Source: Phytoactinopolyspora halotolerans (GTDB taxonomy: Bacteria; Actinomycetota; Actinomycetes; Jiangellales; Jiangellaceae). Taken from it: a stretch of 64,000 nucleotides of DNA. Positions 28,859-38,906 of this stretch are shown one piece after another. Position numbers and translations under genes: made by a program. The stretch spans positions 1 through 64,000 of the forward strand of contig NZ_JAAGOA010000015.1 in the NCBI RefSeq assembly GCF_010550675.1, in the 5' to 3' direction. The number at the start of each line of letters is the position of its first letter. The first letter of the stretch is position 1. The notes beneath the pieces are model-generated. The model was not told where the DNA came from, made no database searches, and saw nothing but the letters and a program-made list of their open reading frames with translations.

Positions 28859-30610
28859 TCAGGACACCGTTTCGCGGACGAACACCGGCGCGGTGCCCTC
28901 GCCCGCATCCGCCCACCGGTTCCGTGTCTCGTGCTCGAGGAGCAGCCCTTCCTCGGTCGCCACCACGGTCCCACCGGTGGCGTCCGCCGCTACCGAGGTC
29001 GCGTCCAACACCGAACCCCGGTTCGCCACCACGGAGCCGAAGATATCCAGGAGGTATACGTCGACCTCGCGGTGCTCGGCCTCTTCCGCGTCCGGCTCGT
29101 CGCTCTTCTCCTCCGACAGCAGCGCGATGTGCTCGGCGCCGCTGAAGTCCACATCGACGGCCGTACCGGCTGGTCCGATGCGCCGCGGGCGCTCGACCGA
29201 TACGCGCTCCCGGTTCTCGGTATCGTGCACCACCAGCGCCAGGTATGCGGCGCCGTCGGCCACTACAACCATCCGGACGCCGTCCGGCGAGACCGAGACG
29301 TTGCTGACGTCGGCATCCTTCAGCCATTCCGAGCGGACCTCGAGCTCGGTGCCGTCCGGTCGCAGCGCCACCAGATCACCTTCGTCATCGATCCGGTCGA
29401 CCGCCCAGATCACATCGTTGCGGTCCCACGACGGAGACGTCAGTCCGGCGCCCTCGTAGATCACATCCGGCTGCGCCCCATCACTCAGCGTTCCCACCCG
29501 GACCGTGAATCCGCCGTCGCCGATCACTGCCACGTCGTCGCCGACCGGGCGAACCGCGATATCGAGGACGTCGGCGGGGTCACCGAGAGCACCGGGCACC
29601 GGCTCATACTCGTTGTCCTGCCGCTGGACGACGGCACCGTCCTGCACCGCTGTCAGCACGCTGACCGTACCGGGTCGCTGCAGGTCGTAACGTTCGTCGA
29701 TGGTGGCGGGGATGGTGGGCTGGTCCTGGCTGAGCAACGGCACGCCATCCGAATCGAGGGCGATGTTGGTCACCTCGGGCAAACCGGACAGCGTGCACGC
29801 CAGCTGGGCCGCCATCCACTCCCGCTGCGCCGGCTCGGCATCTTGAGCTGCCACCGACAGGTCGACCGTCGCCACCCCGGCTTCGACCGGCACGCTGGAG
29901 ACGCCGAGCGCGACGCGCTCCGGAAACGCCGTGTGCACCGCCGGATCCAGCCACTCCGAGGGGCCGTCGAGCAGCATCTGCGTCAGCAGGGTCGCGGTCT
30001 GCGCATTGATCGGCACATACACCGGGTCGAGGACGAACACCTCCAAATCCGGCGAGAAGAAGCACAGATTGTGCGACTCGAACTCGCGGGCGAAGATGTC
30101 CTCCGAGATGAGCGTGCCCTCAGGTGGGTTGGCGATGCGCCATTCACCGTCGATCTGCGCCATCTGCAGGTCGATCTCACGCGTCGTACCAGGCTCGGCA
30201 ACCTCGAATGAACCGTTCTCGTCAACGGTGCCCGCCACCGCGATCGTCATCCGGATGACGTTGTCGTCCAACTCCTCGATGCTCGGCCGGGCGCCACGGT
30301 GCACCGTGATCCCGGCCATGGGTTCCCATGACGCCTGAGCGTCCGGGGTCAGGAACATGGTGGCCGTCTCATAACCGGGCTGGTACGCGCGCATCGCGTC
30401 GAGGAAGCCGTCCACGATGCCCGCCGGCTCGTCCCCGGGGCTCGGTGATGCGGCGGCGAACGCCACATACGGCGGCGGTCCCGGATCGCGGACCGGGTTG
30501 CCCGCCACCACCGGCCCGGACGTCGGTACGTCCGCGCACGCGGCGAGCATCAGCACCGCGATGGCGAGGACCGCCGTCGCGCGTCCGTGCTTCCGGTTGC
30601 CATCAACCAC
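28859..30610 (-). CDS. lpqB: Lipoprotein LpqB
   Basis: A 583-residue lipoprotein that modulates the MtrB sensor kinase in actinobacteria. The N-terminus is a lipoprotein signal with lipobox LAAC (Cys about 24), followed by a GerMN domain (about residues 190-300) and a C-terminal beta-propeller-like region. It starts at GTG and its first 8 bases overlap the mtrB stop, so translation is probably coupled. MtrA-MtrB-LpqB control cell division, wall hydrolases and stress responses. Confidence 0.95.
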   Translation of the reverse strand: MVDGNRKHGRATAVLAIAVLMLAACADVPTSGPVVAGNPVRDPGPPPYVAFAAASPSPGDEPAGIVDGFLDAMRAYQPGYETATMFLTPDAQASWEPMAGITVHRGARPSIEELDDNVIRMTIAVAGTVDENGSFEVAEPGTTREIDLQMAQIDGEWRIANPPEGTLISEDIFAREFESHNLCFFSPDLEVFVLDPVYVPINAQTATLLTQMLLDGPSEWLDPAVHTAFPERVALGVSSVPVEAGVATVDLSVAAQDAEPAQREWMAAQLACTLSGLPEVTNIALDSDGVPLLSQDQPTIPATIDERYDLQRPGTVSVLTAVQDGAVVQRQDNEYEPVPGALGDPADVLDIAVRPVGDDVAVIGDGGFTVRVGTLSDGAQPDVIYEGAGLTSPSWDRNDVIWAVDRIDDEGDLVALRPDGTELEVRSEWLKDADVSNVSVSPDGVRMVVVADGAAYLALVVHDTENRERVSVERPRRIGPAGTAVDVDFSGAEHIALLSEEKSDEPDAEEAEHREVDVYLLDIFGSVVANRGSVLDATSVAADATGGTVVATEEGLLLEHETRNRWADAGEGTAPVFVRETVS

Positions 30611-32411
30611 CCCGTGTCACCTCCGCATCCGCCGAACCCGAACCCTGGGGATCCGTCGCACCCGTCGCGTGGGGTGCATCCGTCGTGCCCGTGGTGCCCG
30701 CTCCATCCGACGCGCCTGTCCTGCCCGTTCCCTCCGGCGCACCGGGACCGGGAGTCTCGGCTTCGGTGCGCGTCACGGACTGGTACGGACCTCCCACGCC
30801 AAGCCGGCCATTCCCCAGGTCGTTGGCGTCCGCCGGCACGAGCGTGAGTGGTGACGTCGTGATGTCCTCCCCGGCCCGCCGCGGCAGCGTCAGTCGGAAC
30901 TGCGAGCCGGCGCCCGGCTCCCCCCAGGCCTGCAACCAGCCACCATGCAACCGCGCGTCCTCAAGAGAGATCGACAGACCCAGTCCGGTCCCGCCGGTCG
31001 TACGCGCTCGCGCCCGGTCCGCGCGCCAGAACCGATGGAACACCAACGACGACTCGCCCGGCTTGAGGCCGACGCCGTAATCCCGGACGGAGACCGCGAC
31101 GGCGTTGTCGTCCGCCGCCACCCGGACTATCACGTCGTTGCCTTCCCCGTGCTCCACCGCGTTGACCACCAGGTTACGCAGCACCCGCTCGATGCGACGA
31201 GAGTCGATCTCGGCCACGCATTGATGGTTCGGCATCTCCTGGACGATCTGGCTGCCCTTCCGCTCCGCCAGCGGCTCCGCGGCGTCGATCACGGACTGCA
31301 CCAGATCGCGCAGGTCGTGTCGCTCCGCGTTGAGCACTGCGGCGCCCGCGTCGAACCGGCTGATCTCCAGCAGATCGTTGAGCAGCGCCTCGAACCGGTC
31401 CAGCTGCGCCTGCAGCAGCTCCGCGGAACGGTGCACCACCGGGTCGAAGGTCTCCCGCGACTCGTGCAGGACGTCGGCTGCCATCCGCACCGTGGTCAGC
31501 GGCGTGCGAAGCTCGTGTGAAACGTCCGAGACGAACTGCTGCTGCATCCGCGACAGCTCTTCGAGCTGGCCGATCTGATGCTGCAGGCTGGCGGCCATCT
31601 GGTTGAAGCTCGCGGCCAGCCGGGCCAGGTCGTCGCGTCCGCGCACCGCCATCCGCTCGGACAGGTTTCCTGCGGAGAACCGCTCCGCGATCCGCGCGGC
31701 GAGCCGCACCGGGGTGACCACCTGCCGTGTGACCAGCCATGCCAGCGCACCGAGCAGCAACAACAGCAGCAGTCCCGCGGTCACCAGGGCCGTGCGTACC
31801 AGATCGATGGCAGCCTGCTGCTCGGTCAACGGAAACAGGTAGTAGAGCTCGTATTCGTCGCCGGTGGGCGCCGTCACCTGACCACCCACCGCAAGCGCCG
31901 GAATCTCTCCCGTGGGAGCCCCGCTGCTCGTGTCCGGGATCGCGGTGTAGGTGTGGAAGACCCGCTCCTCGCCGCGGACGTGCTCGCGCAGCGTCTCCGG
32001 AATGACGCCGGGCACCCACTCCAGCGGTATGCCCGGCGAGGCCAGCTGCACCGCGTTGTCCTCGGACCCCAGCATGACCACCTCGTACAGGGCGTCCGAG
32101 CCGGGCTGGTTCCCGCGGTTGGTCAAGCTCTGGGTGATGTCGGACAGCAACGGGCTCCAGGACCCCGACGCCGTGTCCGCCGCGGCGTCGAGGTTGCGCT
32201 GGGCGTAGTCGACACCGGCCGAGGCGTCCGCGACGGCCGAGTCGGCCTTGGTCTCCAGCAGTCCGTCGCTGATCTGTCGCATGAGCGTGGTGCCCAACAG
32301 GATCACCACGATCAGCGACAGCGCCAGCGTCGCTGTGATGACTCGGACCTGAATGGAACGCTGCCACGCTCCACGCACCGCATGCCATGGACGCGTGAGC
32401 GCCTGGGCCAT
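30603..32411 (-). CDS. mtrB: Sensor histidine kinase MtrB
   Basis: A membrane histidine kinase of 602 residues. Two membrane segments (about 24-45 and 208-228) flank an extracytoplasmic sensor region; then come a HAMP domain, the H-box FVSDVSHELRTPL with phospho-accepting His near 299, an N-box (RNLVVNAVEHGEG), and the ATP-lid motif GTGLGLSI. The C-terminal 90 residues are glycine/threonine-rich and probably disordered, longer than the catalytic core needs. It starts 4 bases after mtrA and overlaps lpqB. Confidence 0.96.
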   Translation of the reverse strand: MAQALTRPWHAVRGAWQRSIQVRVITATLALSLIVVILLGTTLMRQISDGLLETKADSAVADASAGVDYAQRNLDAAADTASGSWSPLLSDITQSLTNRGNQPGSDALYEVVMLGSEDNAVQLASPGIPLEWVPGVIPETLREHVRGEERVFHTYTAIPDTSSGAPTGEIPALAVGGQVTAPTGDEYELYYLFPLTEQQAAIDLVRTALVTAGLLLLLLLGALAWLVTRQVVTPVRLAARIAERFSAGNLSERMAVRGRDDLARLAASFNQMAASLQHQIGQLEELSRMQQQFVSDVSHELRTPLTTVRMAADVLHESRETFDPVVHRSAELLQAQLDRFEALLNDLLEISRFDAGAAVLNAERHDLRDLVQSVIDAAEPLAERKGSQIVQEMPNHQCVAEIDSRRIERVLRNLVVNAVEHGEGNDVIVRVAADDNAVAVSVRDYGVGLKPGESSLVFHRFWRADRARARTTGGTGLGLSISLEDARLHGGWLQAWGEPGAGSQFRLTLPRRAGEDITTSPLTLVPADANDLGNGRLGVGGPYQSVTRTEAETPGPGAPEGTGRTGASDGAGTTGTTDAPHATGATDPQGSGSADAEVTRGG

Positions 32412-32415
32412 GCGC

Positions 32416-33093
32416 CTACCCTGCCCCTGCCCGGTATCCGACTCCGCGCACCGTCACCACGATCTCCGGCCGCTCCGGATCGTGTTCGATCTTCGATCGC
32501 AGCCGCTGCACGTGGACGTTCACCAGCCGGGTATCGGTTGCGTGCCGGTACCCCCAGACCTTCTCCAGCAGCTCCTCCCGGGTGAACACCTGCCACGGAC
32601 GCCGCGCGAGGCACGCCAGCAGATCGAACTCCAGCGGAGTCAGGGAGATGGTCTTGCCATCGCGCTTGACCGAGTGCCCGGCGACGTCGATGGTGACGTC
32701 CCCGACCTGCAGCGTCTCGGGCTTCGGCTCTTCGGTGCGGCGCAGCCTGGCGCGCACCCGAGCCACCAGTTCTTTGGGCTTGAACGGCTTGACGACGTAG
32801 TCGTCCGCACCGGATTCCAAACCCACGACGACGTCGACGGTGTCCGTCTTGGCGGTGAGCATGACGATCGGCACACCAGACTCCGCACGGATCTCCTTGC
32901 AGATCTCGATGCCGTCGCGGCCAGGGAGCATCACGTCGAGCAGAACGAGGTCGGGCCGGAACTCCCAGAAGGTGGGCATGACGTCGTCGCCATTGGTGAC
33001 GATGGCGTGCTCATATCCCTCCCCGCGCAGCACTATCCCTAGCATCTCCGCCAACGCGGTGTCGTCGTCGACGATGAGCACACGTCCTTTCAT
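32416..33093 (-). CDS. mtrA: Response regulator MtrA
   Basis: An OmpR/PhoB-type response regulator of about 225 residues. The receiver domain has the acidic cluster VDDD, phospho-acceptor Asp in LLDVMLPG (about D53) and Lys in VKPF (about K102); the winged helix follows (LTPLEFDLLACLARRPWQVFTREELLEKVWGY). It is the essential regulator of division and wall genes in actinobacteria. I start at the ATG giving MKGRVLIVDDD, which matches the family; ten extra upstream codons are open but not conserved. It is the first gene of mtrA-mtrB-lpqB(-comF). Confidence 0.97.
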   Translation of the reverse strand: MKGRVLIVDDDTALAEMLGIVLRGEGYEHAIVTNGDDVMPTFWEFRPDLVLLDVMLPGRDGIEICKEIRAESGVPIVMLTAKTDTVDVVVGLESGADDYVVKPFKPKELVARVRARLRRTEEPKPETLQVGDVTIDVAGHSVKRDGKTISLTPLEFDLLACLARRPWQVFTREELLEKVWGYRHATDTRLVNVHVQRLRSKIEHDPERPEIVVTVRGVGYRAGAG

Positions 33094-33206
33094 AGTCCAT
33101 ATGGTGACACTCCCAGCGCCCAACTGCTAATAAGCCAGGCCCGAAATGCCATGATGGCCACTGCCGGGCTGTAAATTCTCACCCTGATCGAGGGAGAAGA
33201 GCGACG

Positions 33207-34628
33207 ATGTCGGGAACCGACAATCCCCACGGTTGGGGGCCACCGGACGGCGGCGAGTCTCGTGACGAGGCCGATGGTCAGCCCGCCCATGGTGACCAAC
33301 CGGAGCCAGGCGGCCAGTCGGAACCAGAACGCCGGAACGGCTGGGACCAGTCCAGCGGTCAAGGCGGCTGGCAACAACCAGGCGGCCCGAGCCAGCCCGG
33401 CGGCGGCGAAGCCGGCTGGAGCCAGCCAGGTGCCCAAGGCGGCTGGAACCAGCCGGGCGGTCAAGGCGGCTGGAACCAGCCGGGCGGCCAAGCCGGCTGG
33501 CAACAACCCGGCGGCTACCAACCCCCTCCGGGCGGCATGCCCGGCCAACCGGGCGGTTGGGCCACGCCCCCTGGATGGACCTGGCGTCCGCCGGATGTGA
33601 AGCCAGGTGTGGTCCCGTTGCGACCGCTCGGCGTAGGCGAGATCCTGGACGGAGCGGTCACCACCATCCGGCGCAACCCGCGGGTCATGCTCGGACTCTC
33701 CGCCGCGGTGGCGATCGTGACCCAGCTGATCGGCATGCTGGTCACATGGATCATGCTGGATGACGTCGCCACCCTCGAGGAACTCGACGAGACCCAGGTC
33801 ACCACGGACGAGGTGCTGGAGGTGCTGGCCAGCACACTCGGCGGTCTCGGCGTGCTGCTCTTCGTCACCTGGATCGGCACCGTCTTCCTCACGGGCATGC
33901 TGACCGTGGTGGTCGGCCGTGCCGTCATCGGCGAACATCTCACGCTCGGCGAGACCTGGGCGCACGCCAGGCCGCGGCTGCCGCGGCTGTTCGGCCTGAC
34001 CCTGCTCTACACCCTGATCTGGAGCGGTGCGCTCTGGGCCGTGGTGATCCTCACCATCGTGCTGGCCGCGGACAGTCCGGAGGCGGCGCTCGCCATGCTC
34101 TTCCTGGGCGGCCTCGTCGCCGTTCTGCTGAGCATCTGGCTCTACGTGCGCTACTCGCTCGCCGCACCGGCGCTCATGCTGGAGACGCAGACCAGCGGGC
34201 ACGGCCCGGCCACGCCCATCGGTATCCGCAAGGCGCTGAGCCGGTCCAGCCAGCTGGTGTCGCGCTCGTGGTGGCGCGTCTTCGGGATCCTGCTGCTGGT
34301 GTTCCTCATCATCGCGCTCATCACCCAAGTCGTCAGCATCCCGTTCAGCATCCCCGCGCTGCTCGGTGACGGCGACATGTTCACCGTCGTCGGCATGTCC
34401 TTCGGCGCACTCGTGCTGAGCACACTCGGCTCGGTCATCAGCGCCATGATCACGGCGCCGTTCAATGCCGGCGCCACCGCCTTGCTCTACGTGGATCTGC
34501 GCATCCGGCGCGAGGCCCTGGACCTGGAACTCGCCCGAGCGGCGAACGTGGAGCTGCCCGGGCGCCCGGGTCACGATCCGGGTCCAGGTCAGGGCCTGGG
34601 CCCCGGGGGGATGTCGCCAGGGCAGTGA
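33207..34628 (+). CDS. Membrane protein with proline/glutamine/glycine-rich repeat N-terminus
   Basis: A 473-residue protein. The first 130 residues are low-complexity with repeated GGWNQPGGQ-type units; the DNA repeats too, with a 27-bp unit nearly identical over 33430-33490. The rest has about six hydrophobic segments and looks like the membrane region of glycerophosphodiester phosphodiesterase-type proteins, without the enzyme domain. GAGGGAGAAG precedes the ATG. It is divergent from mtrA and its stop overlaps the start of the DUF4129 gene (GTGA), so it leads a five-gene operon. The N-terminus is predicted cytoplasmic and disordered; the function is unknown. Confidence 0.85.
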   Translation: MSGTDNPHGWGPPDGGESRDEADGQPAHGDQPEPGGQSEPERRNGWDQSSGQGGWQQPGGPSQPGGGEAGWSQPGAQGGWNQPGGQGGWNQPGGQAGWQQPGGYQPPPGGMPGQPGGWATPPGWTWRPPDVKPGVVPLRPLGVGEILDGAVTTIRRNPRVMLGLSAAVAIVTQLIGMLVTWIMLDDVATLEELDETQVTTDEVLEVLASTLGGLGVLLFVTWIGTVFLTGMLTVVVGRAVIGEHLTLGETWAHARPRLPRLFGLTLLYTLIWSGALWAVVILTIVLAADSPEAALAMLFLGGLVAVLLSIWLYVRYSLAAPALMLETQTSGHGPATPIGIRKALSRSSQLVSRSWWRVFGILLLVFLIIALITQVVSIPFSIPALLGDGDMFTVVGMSFGALVLSTLGSVISAMITAPFNAGATALLYVDLRIRREALDLELARAANVELPGRPGHDPGPGQGLGPGGMSPGQ

Positions 34629-35284
34629 TCACCGTTCTCTTCGGCGTCCCGATCGATCTCGATCGCGACGAGGCACGCGACCTGGCCCGGGAGGAGCTCT
34701 CGCGGCCGGGATACGAGCGTGACGTCTCGCTGCCGGCGCGCGTTCTGGAATGGCTTCTGGAGCAGTTCAACCGCCTGGTGAGCGGTGCCGCCGGCGCGAT
34801 CCCCGGCGGCCTCGGAACCGCCCTGATCCTCGCCGCCGCCGTGGCGGTCGCCATCGTCGTCGTGCTGCGCACCGGCCCACTGGCCCGTCGTCGGCGGGAA
34901 CGGGCCGGCGCCGTCTTCACCGAGGCACGGCGCACCTCAGCTGAGCACCGGGCCGCTGCCGACGAAGCGGCAGCGACACAGGAGTGGTCGACGGCCGTGC
35001 TGGAACGGTTCCGGGCTGTGGTGACCGGACTGGAGGAACGCGGCGTCGTCGATCGCCGCTCCGGCTGGACCGCCTCGGAGCTGGCCCGGCACGCCGGTGA
35101 GCGGCTCCCGGACACCGCGCGGCAGCTCGCGACGGGGGCGCATCTGTTCGACCACGTCCGCTACGGCGGGCGCATCGCCACCGCCGACGACGACACGACC
35201 ATGCGCTCCTTGGACGACGCCGCCCGCAACGCCCGTCCACGGACCACGGCGGAGACGAGTCCGCAGATGGCGGTGCCGCGATGA
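34625..35284 (+). CDS. DUF4129 domain-containing protein
   Basis: A 219-residue protein with one membrane segment (about residues 65-86, ALILAAAVAVAIVVVLRT). The cytoplasmic C-terminal part with ERFRAVVTGLEERGVVDRRSGWTASELA is the DUF4129 signature, seen next to MoxR/DUF58 genes and, in transglutaminase-fused forms, in related modules. It starts at a GTG overlapping the previous stop. Its stop overlaps the DUF4350 start (ATGA), so translation is coupled on both sides. Confidence 0.85.
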   Translation: MITVLFGVPIDLDRDEARDLAREELSRPGYERDVSLPARVLEWLLEQFNRLVSGAAGAIPGGLGTALILAAAVAVAIVVVLRTGPLARRRRERAGAVFTEARRTSAEHRAAADEAAATQEWSTAVLERFRAVVTGLEERGVVDRRSGWTASELARHAGERLPDTARQLATGAHLFDHVRYGGRIATADDDTTMRSLDDAARNARPRTTAETSPQMAVPR

Positions 35285-36522
35285 CCGCGCCGACGCCGAC
35301 AGAGACCCGTGCCGCAGCAGATACCGGCAGGCCCGGCCCGGGAACGCGCGGGGCCGACCAGGGCGTCGGCACGTCCGGCGAGGAAACGTCCAGCGCCGTC
35401 CTCACCCCGACCGCCACTCAGCGGTGGCGGCGCTGGCGGTTCCCGCTCGGCATGACCGCCGCCGTGCTCCTGTTCGCCGTCCTGCTGACCATCCTGCAAG
35501 ACCAGACCAGCCGCGGTTACCTCGATCCCGACGGTGTGAACGCGAGCGGCGCCCGAGCGCTGGTCCGGCTGCTCGAAGACCAAGGCGTCACGGTGACCGA
35601 CGTCCGCACCACGGACGAGGCGGTCAACGCCACCACCGCCGGCGACACCCTGCTGGTCACCGAGCCGGATCGGCTCCTCGACCAGCAGATCGAGCGGCTG
35701 ACCGCGATCGGGGCCGACATCGTCCTGGTCGGATCCAGCAACGTCGGACCATTCGCTCCGGATGTCTCGGCCGCGGGAAGCACACCCGACGAGGTCGTCG
35801 ATCCACAGTGCGAGCTGCCCACCGCGGGTCGCGCCGGAGCCGTTCGGCTCGGCGGATACCAGTACCACGGCCCAGACGGGGCCGCCCTGTGTTATCCGGC
35901 GGGCGGCGCCGCCACGCTCGTGGTTCTGGACGCCGACGACGCGGAGCATCGATTGGTGCTGATCGGCACCGGCGCACCGTTGACCAACCGCTACCTGGAC
36001 CAGGACGGCAATGCCGCGCTGGCGACGGGCCTGCTCGGCCAGAACGAGCGGCTCACCTGGTACCGGCCCAGCCACGAGACGCCGCCCGAGGACCAGCGGA
36101 GCATGGCCGACCTGATGCCGGACTGGGTGGTCCCCGCACTGGCGCAGCTCGCGATCGCCGCCGTCGTCGCCGCCTGGTGGCGCTCGCGGCGGTTGGGCCC
36201 GGTCGTCACCGAGCCGTTGCCCGTCGTCGTCCGCGCGGCCGAGGCGACCGAGGGCCGGGCGCGGCTGTACCGGCGAGGCCGGGCGCGGGCACACGCGGCG
36301 GCGATGTTGCGTGATGCCGCGGTGCGCCGGCTGCGCCGACGGCTCGGCCTGCCTGCGGGGGCTCCTGTCTCAACCGTCGTCGACGCGGTCTCCACCCGCT
36401 CCGCCCTGTCCACCGATGCGCTCACCGAAATCCTCAACGGCTCCGCACCCACCGACGACGCCGGCCTGGTCCGCCTTGCGGACTCGCTCGACGCACTCGA
36501 AAAGGAGGTCCACACGTCGTGA
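35281..36522 (+). CDS. DUF4350 domain-containing membrane protein
   Basis: A 413-residue protein with an N-terminal membrane segment (about 57-78), an extracytoplasmic domain of the DUF4350 type beginning SRGYLDPDGVNASGARALVRLLEDQGVTV, and a second membrane segment (about 280-297) before an arginine-rich cytoplasmic tail. DUF4350 resembles the glutamine amidotransferase-like fold but its reaction is unknown. Overlaps of 4 bases with both neighbours (ATGA before, GTGA after) indicate one operon with the MoxR ATPase. Confidence 0.87.
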   Translation: MTAPTPTETRAAADTGRPGPGTRGADQGVGTSGEETSSAVLTPTATQRWRRWRFPLGMTAAVLLFAVLLTILQDQTSRGYLDPDGVNASGARALVRLLEDQGVTVTDVRTTDEAVNATTAGDTLLVTEPDRLLDQQIERLTAIGADIVLVGSSNVGPFAPDVSAAGSTPDEVVDPQCELPTAGRAGAVRLGGYQYHGPDGAALCYPAGGAATLVVLDADDAEHRLVLIGTGAPLTNRYLDQDGNAALATGLLGQNERLTWYRPSHETPPEDQRSMADLMPDWVVPALAQLAIAAVVAAWWRSRRLGPVVTEPLPVVVRAAEATEGRARLYRRGRARAHAAAMLRDAAVRRLRRRLGLPAGAPVSTVVDAVSTRSALSTDALTEILNGSAPTDDAGLVRLADSLDALEKEVHTS

Positions 36523-37511
36523 CCGACGCCCCCACCGCCCCGCGAGACTCCCCGGACCCTTCCGAACAGGCCAGGGCATCGCTCAGCGCCCTCCGCGAGG
36601 AGGTGGCGAAGGCCGTCGTCGGACAGGATTCCGTGGTGAGCGGCCTGGTGATCGCGCTGCTCTGCCGCGGTCACGTGCTGCTCGAGGGAGTCCCCGGTGT
36701 CGCGAAGACGCTGCTGATCCGCGCGTTCGCCGCGGCCTTGGAGGTGGACACCAAACGGGTGCAGTTCACCCCAGATCTGATGCCGGGGGATATCACCGGA
36801 TCGCTGGTCTACGACGCGCGGACGGCGCAGTTCTCGTTCTCCGCCGGCCCGGTGTTCACCAATCTGCTGCTCGCCGACGAGATCAACCGCACACCACCGA
36901 AGACCCAGTCGGCACTGCTGGAGGCGATGGAGGAACGTCAGGTATCCGTCGACGGTGCGCCACGGGCGCTGCCGGATCCGTTCGTCGTCGCCGCGACGCA
37001 GAACCCGATCGAGTACGAGGGGACATACCCGCTGCCCGAGGCGCAGCTGGATCGCTTCCTGCTGAAGCTGACGGTGTCGCTGCCCGGCCGGGACGACGAG
37101 GTGTCCATTCTGCGGCGGCACGCCGAGGGCTTCGACCCGCGCGACCTCGCATCCGCCGGCGTGCGTACCGTCGCGTCGCCGGCCGATCTCGAGGCCGGTC
37201 GAGCCGCGGTGAAGTCGGTCCGGTTGGCCCCAGAGGTGCTCGGATACATCGTCGATGTGTGCCAGGCGACCCGCACGTCGCCGTCGGTGCAGCTCGGCGT
37301 CTCCCCGCGTGGCGCGACCGCGCTGATGAACACCGCCCGCACCTGGGCATGGTTGTCCGGCCGGGACTACGTGACGCCGGATGACGTCAAAGCGCTGGCC
37401 GGCCCGACGCTGCGGCACCGTATGCGGCTACGTCCGGAAGCGGAGATGGAGGGCGTCGGCACCGATTCGGTGCTGGAGTCCATCCTCTCGACCGTCGCGG
37501 TACCGCGCTGA
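36519..37511 (+). CDS. MoxR-family AAA+ ATPase
   Basis: A 330-residue ATPase thought to act as a chaperone for metal insertion or complex assembly. The Walker A loop is GVPGVAKT (about 57-64), Walker B LLADEINR, and the sensor region has ATQNPIEYEGTYPLPEAQLDRF, all diagnostic for MoxR. MoxR proteins work with von Willebrand-like DUF58 proteins, which is the next gene (58 bases downstream). It starts at GTG within the end of the DUF4350 gene. Confidence 0.95.
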   Translation: MTDAPTAPRDSPDPSEQARASLSALREEVAKAVVGQDSVVSGLVIALLCRGHVLLEGVPGVAKTLLIRAFAAALEVDTKRVQFTPDLMPGDITGSLVYDARTAQFSFSAGPVFTNLLLADEINRTPPKTQSALLEAMEERQVSVDGAPRALPDPFVVAATQNPIEYEGTYPLPEAQLDRFLLKLTVSLPGRDDEVSILRRHAEGFDPRDLASAGVRTVASPADLEAGRAAVKSVRLAPEVLGYIVDVCQATRTSPSVQLGVSPRGATALMNTARTWAWLSGRDYVTPDDVKALAGPTLRHRMRLRPEAEMEGVGTDSVLESILSTVAVPR

Positions 37512-37569
37512 TGATCGGCGGTACCGCGAGCTCGGCGCCCGGGCAGGTGCGGACGGGGGCGAATGTCTG

Positions 37570-38898
37570 ATGGTGGTGACCGGGCGGCTGGCACTGCTCG
37601 CCCTGCTGGCCGTGGTGGTGGTCGGCGTGGCTGCGCCTTCGGCGGCCGGTGTGCTCGCGGCCACCGGCGTGCTGCTGATGCTCGCCGCTGCGGACACGGT
37701 GCTGGCCGGGGCGGTCCGGCCGCTCGCGTTCGCCCGGGGCGGCGACACCATGGTCCGGCTCGGCGAGGAGGCCGCTCTCACGCTCACCGTGCAGAACGAC
37801 GGATCGCGCCGGGTGCGGGGTGTGCTCCGGGACGCGTGGCCGCCGTCGGCCGGTATGGCCACCGACAGGTTCGACGTCGACATCCCGGCCGGCGAACGCC
37901 GCACCCTGCAGGTGCGCATGCGTCCGACGCGGCGCGGCGACCGGTCGGCCGACCGCGTGGTGGTACGTTCCTTCGGCCCGCTGGGGCTGGCCGGACGCCA
38001 GGGGGCCCATCGTGTGGACTGGTCTCTGCGTGTGCTGCCTCCGTTCCACGCGCGGCGGCATCTGCCCTCCCGGCTGGCCCGGTTACGCGAGCTGGACGGT
38101 CGCTCCGCGGTGCTGACCCGGGGCGCGGGGACCGAGTTCGATTCGCTTCGCGAGTACGTGGTCGGTGACGACACCCGGTCGATCGACTGGCGGGCCACGG
38201 CGCGGCGCGGGGACGTCGTCGTCCGCACCTGGCGGCCGGAACGTGACCGCCATGTCCTGATCGTGCTGGACACCGGACGGACCTCCGCGGGACGGGTCGG
38301 CGGGCTCGGCCAGGCGGCAGACGCGTCGGCGGAGCACGCGCCCCGCATCGATGCGGCCATGGACGCCGCCCTCCTGCTGGCCACCCTGGCGGCGCGCGCA
38401 GGCGACCGGGTCGACCTGCTCGCATATGACCGCCGGGTACGTGCCTCGGTCGAACGCCCTCCGGCGACCGAGGTGCTGCCGAGGATGGTCAACGCGTTGT
38501 CCACCGTCGAACCGGAGCTGCTGGAGACGGATTACCGGGGACTCGCCGCCCAGGTGCGCTCACGCGCCGGGCAACACGCGTTGGTGGTGATCATCACCAG
38601 CATCGATTCGGGGACCGTGGAGCATGGGCTGTTGCCCGTCGTGGCCGCGCTGACCGACCGGCACACCGTGCTCGTCGCTTCCGTCGCGGACCCGAGGATC
38701 GAGGAGATGGCACGGTCGCGAGGCGATGCGGCCACCGTCTACGCCGCGGCCGCTGCCGAGTACGACCGGCGCGGCCGAGACCAGGTCACCGAGCTGCTCC
38801 AGCGGCGCGGGGCACACGTCGTCGATGCCACACCGGATGATCTCCCGCCGGCCGTCGCAGACGCCTATCTGGATCTCAAGCTCGCGGGCCGGCTCTAG
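37570..38898 (+). CDS. DUF58 domain-containing protein (MoxR partner)
   Basis: A 442-residue protein with two adjacent N-terminal membrane segments (about 5-25 and 28-48), a beta-rich middle and the DUF58 core (GTEFDSLREYVVGDDTRSIDW followed by ATARRGDVVVRTW), then a von Willebrand A-like region starting HVLIVLDTGRTS, with a shortened metal site. It is the usual partner of MoxR ATPases. Start: ATG giving MVVTGRLALL; the frame is open further upstream, but that overlaps moxR. It converges with the SpoIIM-like gene with only 8 bases between stops and no clear terminator. Confidence 0.92.
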   Translation: MVVTGRLALLALLAVVVVGVAAPSAAGVLAATGVLLMLAAADTVLAGAVRPLAFARGGDTMVRLGEEAALTLTVQNDGSRRVRGVLRDAWPPSAGMATDRFDVDIPAGERRTLQVRMRPTRRGDRSADRVVVRSFGPLGLAGRQGAHRVDWSLRVLPPFHARRHLPSRLARLRELDGRSAVLTRGAGTEFDSLREYVVGDDTRSIDWRATARRGDVVVRTWRPERDRHVLIVLDTGRTSAGRVGGLGQAADASAEHAPRIDAAMDAALLLATLAARAGDRVDLLAYDRRVRASVERPPATEVLPRMVNALSTVEPELLETDYRGLAAQVRSRAGQHALVVIITSIDSGTVEHGLLPVVAALTDRHTVLVASVADPRIEEMARSRGDAATVYAAAAAEYDRRGRDQVTELLQRRGAHVVDATPDDLPPAVADAYLDLKLAGRL

Positions 38899-38906
38899 GC
38901 CGGGGG